DNA of 22,807 nucleotides from the IMG/VR virus record IMGVR_UViG_3300046809_000088, positions 1-22,807 of that record; one strand, written 5' to 3'. Shown here piece after piece: positions 19,000-22,807 of the stretch; position 1 is the stretch's first letter, and the number at the start of each line of letters is the position of its first letter. The notes under the pieces are model-generated. The model worked only from the letters and a program-made list of their open reading frames with translations, was not told the DNA's origin and did not search any database. This stretch comes from a virus. The translations under genes were made by a program, and so were the position numbers.

Positions 19000-20420
19000 G
19001 TTCTAGCCCGCGATACGTCGACAAACGCACCGTTCAGCGCGGTCTTAACGGGAGCCGACCACGACAGTTCGAACACCCGATCGCGCGAGTACCCAAGGCG
19101 CTGCCATTGGACCGACGTTAGAAACTCGCCGACCTTGCCAAGCGATGCCGTCACGTAGTTTCCCCACGAACGGCCGCGATCATCAGACCAGCGCAGCCGT
19201 ATTTCTGGCGCGTCTGTATCACCTGGCAATCCGTTGCCAACTTCCATGTCCGCGATGAACTGCCGGAACAGCACGCGATTCCCATCAGCGCCGCTGATGT
19301 GCGGGAAGCTGCGTATATGCTCGATCGTATCGCCGTTGTCTGTGTAGGCGTTGGGGTCGAGCATATAGACGTTGCCAGATTGCCAGTCGCCTACCAGATT
19401 TCGCCCGCCGTTGAACGAATAGCAGTTCATGCGATGACGACTGATTGACCCGTCCGCTTCAAGATATCCGCGCTGATGCCATTGGCCGGTTGCCGTGTCG
19501 AAACACCACGTCTTGTTGGCGGTCGGGAACGTCAGCACGTAGAACGCATGGCCGCCTTGCAGATACGCGAAGCCGATCGCGTCGTCTATCCGGCTGTACG
19601 TTAGAAACTCCTGCTCTAGCGCGTGAGTCGAAACGCGCTCTGCCGCGTAGTTCCTGCCGGCGAACACGCAGCCCTGCCCTTGCAGGTCTTTCGACAGCCA
19701 GAACAGCGCGAGATCGATCTTTGCGACCGAATGTTTCGCCGCGCATCCATGTTCGATGAACACACCAGGCATGCGCCCGAAGGTGAAGTCAGACGCGCCG
19801 GTGTTGTACCAGACTTCAGTTGTCAAGTCACCGAACAGCCATATCTCGCGATGCATCACGGCAAGCGTGACGAGGTTATCGGCATACGTTGATTTGCTGG
19901 CGATATCGAGCGAATCGAACGTAATATCGTTGAACTTCGAAATATAGAAGTGCTGCGTGCCGGGTTGATTGAATACGAAATAGCCGTCGACGTAATCGAC
20001 CTTATCGGCTCCATAGAACGCCGTGTCGCTCACCGGAGACATGACGTTATCCGTCATGCTGATCGTGTAGCCGTTCGCGGTTCCGTCCACAACGAACACG
20101 CTTGTTCCGTTGTCAGCCATCGAGACGGGGCCAGCCTGTGACGAAATGATGCCGAGCAACTTATAGGCGTTCGCCGCGCTCACGAAATACACATTGGCGC
20201 CAACGACTTCATAGCGATTGCCGTTCGTCGCCGTATAGATGCAGCGCGACTCGCCAGCGGCGGGAGGCGTCGAAACGAGCGTGAGGCCGGGAGTCGGGTA
20301 GTACGTGAACGGCGCGTTGGCGTCTTGCGGGTTCTGCTCAGCGTACAAATTGACCGACCGCTGCGCGTCAGCGATGACGCTTTTCGCGGCGTATGCACCG
20401 CCAGTCAGAGGAATCCGCAT
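18996..20420 (-). CDS. P22 gp10-like DNA stabilisation / tail hub protein
   Basis: At 474 residues it is almost the same length as P22 gp10 (472). It begins MRIPLTGGAYAAKSVIADAQ, then SVNLYAEQNPQDANAPFTYYPTPG in two short phrases typical of gp10-like hub proteins (RSVNLY.E.NP, YPTPGL). The body is a beta-rich propeller-like repeat with aromatic glycine turns: VDYVDGYFVFNQPGTQHFYI, then HREIWLFGDLTTEVWYNTG, then KTWCFDTATGQWHQRGYLEA. gp10 forms the ring that joins gp4 and needle in the P22 tail machine and seals packaged DNA. The neighbouring gp4-like and needle-position genes support the call. TGATG and ATGA overlaps link it to both. Confidence 0.93.
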   Translation of the reverse strand: MRIPLTGGAYAAKSVIADAQRSVNLYAEQNPQDANAPFTYYPTPGLTLVSTPPAAGESRCIYTATNGNRYEVVGANVYFVSAANAYKLLGIISSQAGPVSMADNGTSVFVVDGTANGYTISMTDNVMSPVSDTAFYGADKVDYVDGYFVFNQPGTQHFYISKFNDITFDSLDIASKSTYADNLVTLAVMHREIWLFGDLTTEVWYNTGASDFTFGRMPGVFIEHGCAAKHSVAKIDLALFWLSKDLQGQGCVFAGRNYAAERVSTHALEQEFLTYSRIDDAIGFAYLQGGHAFYVLTFPTANKTWCFDTATGQWHQRGYLEADGSISRHRMNCYSFNGGRNLVGDWQSGNVYMLDPNAYTDNGDTIEHIRSFPHISGADGNRVLFRQFIADMEVGNGLPGDTDAPEIRLRWSDDRGRSWGNYVTASLGKVGEFLTSVQWQRLGYSRDRVFELSWSAPVKTALNGAFVDVSRART

Positions 20421-21133
20421 CAGTAATTAGATCCGCTGTAGATGTTGTAACGCTGCTTCGAGCCGAGGCCACGAGGCATCGTCATGGACGGGATTTGGCT
20501 GTTCATCCGCTTCACAACACGCTTGGCGTTTAGCGCGAGGCCCACAAGCGAATGCTGCGGGTCAAGCTGATACGACGGCGCGAGATACAAGCCAAGGTTG
20601 TAGCGAATCGCCGCCATGTATTCAGGCGGCAGGTTGACGACTTGTGCCGGCGCCGTGAACTGCGGCAGCGCTTCCATCGTGACGATGTGAAGCTGAAACG
20701 TGCTGTCCGGGATCGGGTAATACGTCAGGTTTCCGAGAGGGAAAGCCGGGTCGTAATAGGCCCACGCAGGGAACGATTGCAGCCCCTTCAACGCCAAGCG
20801 CGAATAGTCCTCCATCGACTCGATAATCCGAACCGGGTAATCGATCGGCGTCGAGCTGCCCGCATTGAGTCGCGCATATGCTGCGTTGATCTTGATCGGC
20901 CGCTGAACGTTGAAATCGCCGCCAGTGCCGACCGTGTACGTCTGTTTGCCGGTCGACTGAATCGCCGTGTCGACCAGGTGATAAACCGAGAGACGCTCGC
21001 CTTGCCACTGACCAAGCATCATGTTCAGCGTAGCAAGCGCGTCTGCGGTGTCTTCAGCCGAAATAGCCTGGCCGATACCGAGTGCGCCTATGTCCTTCAG
21101 CGCGAGCGTGATGAGGTCAACGGCGGTCGTCAT
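20420..21133 (-). CDS. P22 gp4-like tail accessory factor
   Basis: This 237-residue protein begins MTTAVDLITLALKDIGALGI. Its N-terminal part (4-48, with AISAEDTADALATLNMMLGQ and a W soon after) is the signature of P22 gp4-like head completion / tail accessory proteins: a helix with ALKDIGALG, then a glutamine/leucine helix ending LGQW. P22 gp4 is 166 aa, so this carries extra sequence: a beta-rich section (about 60-140) and a C-terminal helix with YMAAIRYNLGLYLAPSY. gp4 binds the portal and gp10. It lies directly before the gp10-like gene with a TGATG overlap. The ATG at 21133 shares one base with the preceding stop (TAATG). Confidence 0.92.
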   Translation of the reverse strand: MTTAVDLITLALKDIGALGIGQAISAEDTADALATLNMMLGQWQGERLSVYHLVDTAIQSTGKQTYTVGTGGDFNVQRPIKINAAYARLNAGSSTPIDYPVRIIESMEDYSRLALKGLQSFPAWAYYDPAFPLGNLTYYPIPDSTFQLHIVTMEALPQFTAPAQVVNLPPEYMAAIRYNLGLYLAPSYQLDPQHSLVGLALNAKRVVKRMNSQIPSMTMPRGLGSKQRYNIYSGSNY

Positions 21134-21462
21134 TAAGCAGCCTCAAGAGCGGCCCGAATCTTGTCATCGGACCATCGTTTATCAACCTTCACGCCCTTCT
21201 CTGCCGCGATCTTCAACAGGGCTTCGCGCGTGTCCACGTCGTCAGAGCCGAGCAGTGCGGATTCTTCTTCCGCGTTCTGCACAAGCTGATCGCCAATCCA
21301 TTTTGGATATGCGGCGAATTCCGGCTTCTGCTCGCGCGGCACAGGCGGCACGTATTCAGGCACCGTGAAGCCGGGCAGAGCGTCTAACTCGTCCTGGCTG
21401 TTGACGATGCGTTGCGCACCATCGGGGCCAGTCGCCCATGCGGGAAATTTTTCGTATGCCAT
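21133..21462 (-). CDS. Small protein with HeH-like C-terminus
   Basis: This 109-residue protein begins MAYEKFPAWATGPDGAQRIV and has the phrases FPAW..GPDG, YPKWIGDQLVQNAEEESALL, and a C-terminal helix-extended-helix-like module (REALLKIAAEKGVKVDKRWS then DDKIRAALEAA). The C-terminal module resembles the HeH/LEM-like small DNA or protein-binding fold found at the ends of several phage proteins; the rest is a common phage head-region type (YPKW.....VQN.EEE.ALL). It sits between coat and gp4-like genes. ATG 21462 lies after a terminator hairpin, with no strong Shine-Dalgarno site. Confidence 0.75.
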   Translation of the reverse strand: MAYEKFPAWATGPDGAQRIVNSQDELDALPGFTVPEYVPPVPREQKPEFAAYPKWIGDQLVQNAEEESALLGSDDVDTREALLKIAAEKGVKVDKRWSDDKIRAALEAA

Positions 21463-21477
21463 CGGCTCGTCAGAATG

Positions 21478-21500
21478 AAAAACCCCCGCCGAAGCGGGGG
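21478..21500 (-). terminator. Strong intrinsic terminator after the coat gene
   Basis: On the minus strand, CCCCCGCTTCGGCGGGGG (UUCG-type tetraloop) is followed by five T. It sits 22 bases after the coat stop. This would give the coat gene a much higher transcript level than the genes beyond, unless read-through or antitermination occurs. Confidence 0.92.
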
Positions 21501-21521
21501 CCGATTGCTGGATAAGCGCCA

Positions 21522-22727
21522 TTAGGAAAGGATTCGGCAGGCCATTTCCGGGTAGATCGCGCTCCAGCCGTACAAAACATCGATACGGCACGGCACAACG
21601 TCAGTGCCGATCGCATACTGGCGCGCGATACGCAGCGAAATGCCCTTGTAGTTACGACGAGCGCCCCAAGCACCGTATTGCGACACGTCTTCCAAGTCGG
21701 CCGTAGCCAGCGTGAAGGCGTTCTTGTGGTACGCGAGGTTTGCGCCATACGAAGTCGATGCCGCAACGTCCCACGTCACAACAGCAGCGTTTGCAGGACC
21801 AGCCGAAACCGTCTGATACTGCTGGTTGCTTGCCGCGGTGTTGATCGCCGGGAAGATCGACAGCGTTGCGTTGCCCGAGCCGTCAGCCGTTGCAGCCGCG
21901 GTAACGGTGAATTGACGCAGCACGCCATACGATTGACGGTTCTGCGGGTTCACTGCATAGACGCCAGCGATCGTGAACGTGTCGCCCTTCGCGACGGTTG
22001 CAGCAGCACCGAGGCCGGTAACGGTGAGCGTCGAGCCGGTTTGACCCGCGCCCGAAACAGTGCCGTTCGAACGCGTACCGGTCGTGAACGTGTTCACGTT
22101 CTGATCCATGCCGATATCGAAACCGAGCGCCGGAACGAAGATGCCCGAATCGTATTGCTCGCCGACTTGCTTCGACGGGTTCAGCAGGCCCGACGTCGAC
22201 TTGACCATCTTGCCGTTCACGGTCGGATTCCACACGGCCGCACGCTGCTTGCCGCGCTGAACTGCTTCGTTGTCCAGTTTCGTGCCAGCGTCGATCAGGA
22301 TCTGAATATCGTTCGGCGTGGTGCCTGCGGTGCCAACGCTGTTCGCGACGCTCGAAGCAAGCCCGAGGCCGTCGAAGTCCAGCTTATTGGCGATCGTTTC
22401 CATTGCCGGAACGAGGTAACGCTCCGCGAAGTCGTCGACGGTCAACGTGAGCTCGGTCGAGCTGAACTGAAAGTCGACGTGAAACTGGTTCTGCATCGTG
22501 ATCGCAACCGACGTTTCGTTCACGTTTTCGAGGCCAAGGTTCGGCCCCGACGTACCAACGAAGCGAACGGGCTTGCGCGCGTTCACGGTCGAACCAACCT
22601 TCGCGCCCGAAACGGCGAACTCGCTGCTGTATTCGCGGTTAGCGCGCGACGTGAAAGCGAGGTTGTTGGTAAGAATCTGAAGCGATTCGTCGAGGATCTT
22701 GGTCGGGGTAAGAAGCGTATTTGCCAT
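21522..22727 (-). CDS. Major coat protein, P22 gp5-like with insertion domain
   Basis: This 401-residue protein is near P22 gp5 in length (430) and shares its plan: helical N-arm (LTPTKILDESLQILTNNLAF), a long beta section with the phrase DDFAERYLVPAMETIANKL like that of P22-type coats, an insertion-domain-like part (about 219-320) with STLTVTGLGAAATVAKGDTF and AGVYAVNPQNRQSYGVLRQF, parallel to P22's I-domain (ATVTLSATTGMKRGDKISF...), and a C-terminal part ending ALCRIDVLYGWSA-like (observed VPCRIDVLYGWSAIYPEMAC). The I-domain in P22 stabilises capsid subunits and guides folding. ATG 22727 follows a minus-strand gap of eight bases. Family membership is from pattern and order, not alignment. 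Confidence 0.9.
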   Translation of the reverse strand: MANTLLTPTKILDESLQILTNNLAFTSRANREYSSEFAVSGAKVGSTVNARKPVRFVGTSGPNLGLENVNETSVAITMQNQFHVDFQFSSTELTLTVDDFAERYLVPAMETIANKLDFDGLGLASSVANSVGTAGTTPNDIQILIDAGTKLDNEAVQRGKQRAAVWNPTVNGKMVKSTSGLLNPSKQVGEQYDSGIFVPALGFDIGMDQNVNTFTTGTRSNGTVSGAGQTGSTLTVTGLGAAATVAKGDTFTIAGVYAVNPQNRQSYGVLRQFTVTAAATADGSGNATLSIFPAINTAASNQQYQTVSAGPANAAVVTWDVAASTSYGANLAYHKNAFTLATADLEDVSQYGAWGARRNYKGISLRIARQYAIGTDVVPCRIDVLYGWSAIYPEMACRILS

Positions 22728-22735
22728 CTAAGTAA

Positions 22736-22807
22736 TCAGCCTTTGTTTCGTTTCTTCCAAGCGATGTATTCCGCGGTCGAGGCGAACTCAGCCGGCTCGA
22801 CAGGCGC
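22736..22807 (-). CDS. C-terminus of probable scaffolding protein (partial)
   Basis: Twenty-three residues entering from the right edge end APVEPAEFASTAEYIAWKKR then NKG and TGA at 22738-22736. P22-like phages carry the scaffold gene directly upstream of coat, and scaffold C-termini are basic helices that bind coat; the KKRNK end fits. Only the tail is present, so the call rests on synteny. Confidence 0.5.
   Translation of the reverse strand, partial: APVEPAEFASTAEYIAWKKRNKG

Noticed and set aside
1-22807. tRNA genes, attachment site or integrase
   Set aside because: No cloverleaf-like or CCA-ended sequence and no tyrosine or serine recombinase motif was recognised; att sites cannot be judged without host sequence.

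Overview
This window is part of a temperate tailed phage (or prophage) of the short-tailed, P22-like podovirus type, most likely from a Burkholderia or close relative. The host is inferred from GC-rich codon use and the general look of the accessory proteins; no search was run. The virion genes on the minus strand follow the P22 order: scaffold tail-end, coat (gp5-like), tail accessory factor (gp4-like), DNA stabilisation/tail hub (gp10-like, 474 aa), needle-position protein, then gp7-, gp20- and gp16-like ejection proteins. A tailspike and a lysis cassette follow.

Layout. (1) 1-2191, plus strand: a tightly overlapped nin-like recombination block with RusA, NinB (lambda Orf), a winged-helix protein, a YbcO/DUF1364 nuclease-like protein and a second HTH-like protein. 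Nearly every junction is an ATGA or TGATG overlap. (2) 2204-5968, plus strand: a near-consensus sigma70 promoter drives a string of small accessory genes, several with zinc ribbons. They share a dispersed in-frame 19-31 bp DNA repeat encoding SIADTAGA and stereotyped Shine-Dalgarno/ATGA junctions. (3) 5969-7679: a plasmid-style maintenance cassette with an operator/promoter region, ParA ATPase, ribbon-helix-helix partner, a winged-helix Rep-like protein, three 20 bp near-palindromic repeats at exact 32 bp spacing, two perfect back-to-back DnaA boxes and an AT-rich tract. This looks like a replication origin, so the phage may persist as a phage-plasmid. (4) 7680-8741, plus: an acyltransferase-3 (OafA-like) membrane protein, probably a serotype-converting gene.

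(5) 8725-22807, minus strand: read from right to left, the morphogenesis genes run from the scaffold C-terminus through coat, head completion, needle, ejection proteins and tailspike, then holin, T4-type lysozyme, a second holin-like protein and a secreted fibre-like protein. Three intrinsic terminators interrupt this late strand, which suggests graded expression or an antiterminator. One small membrane-protein gene (12665-12835) is inserted on the opposite strand.

The most unusual feature is the par/rep/iteron/DnaA-box cassette in a P22-like phage. The repeat-linked accessory operon and a fold module shared by the needle-position protein and the tailspike come next. The window lacks the large terminase, portal, repressor and any integrase, which may lie outside it. 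Coding density is very high: the only non-coding stretches over about 90 bp are 5969-6069 and 7522-7679, both regulatory.
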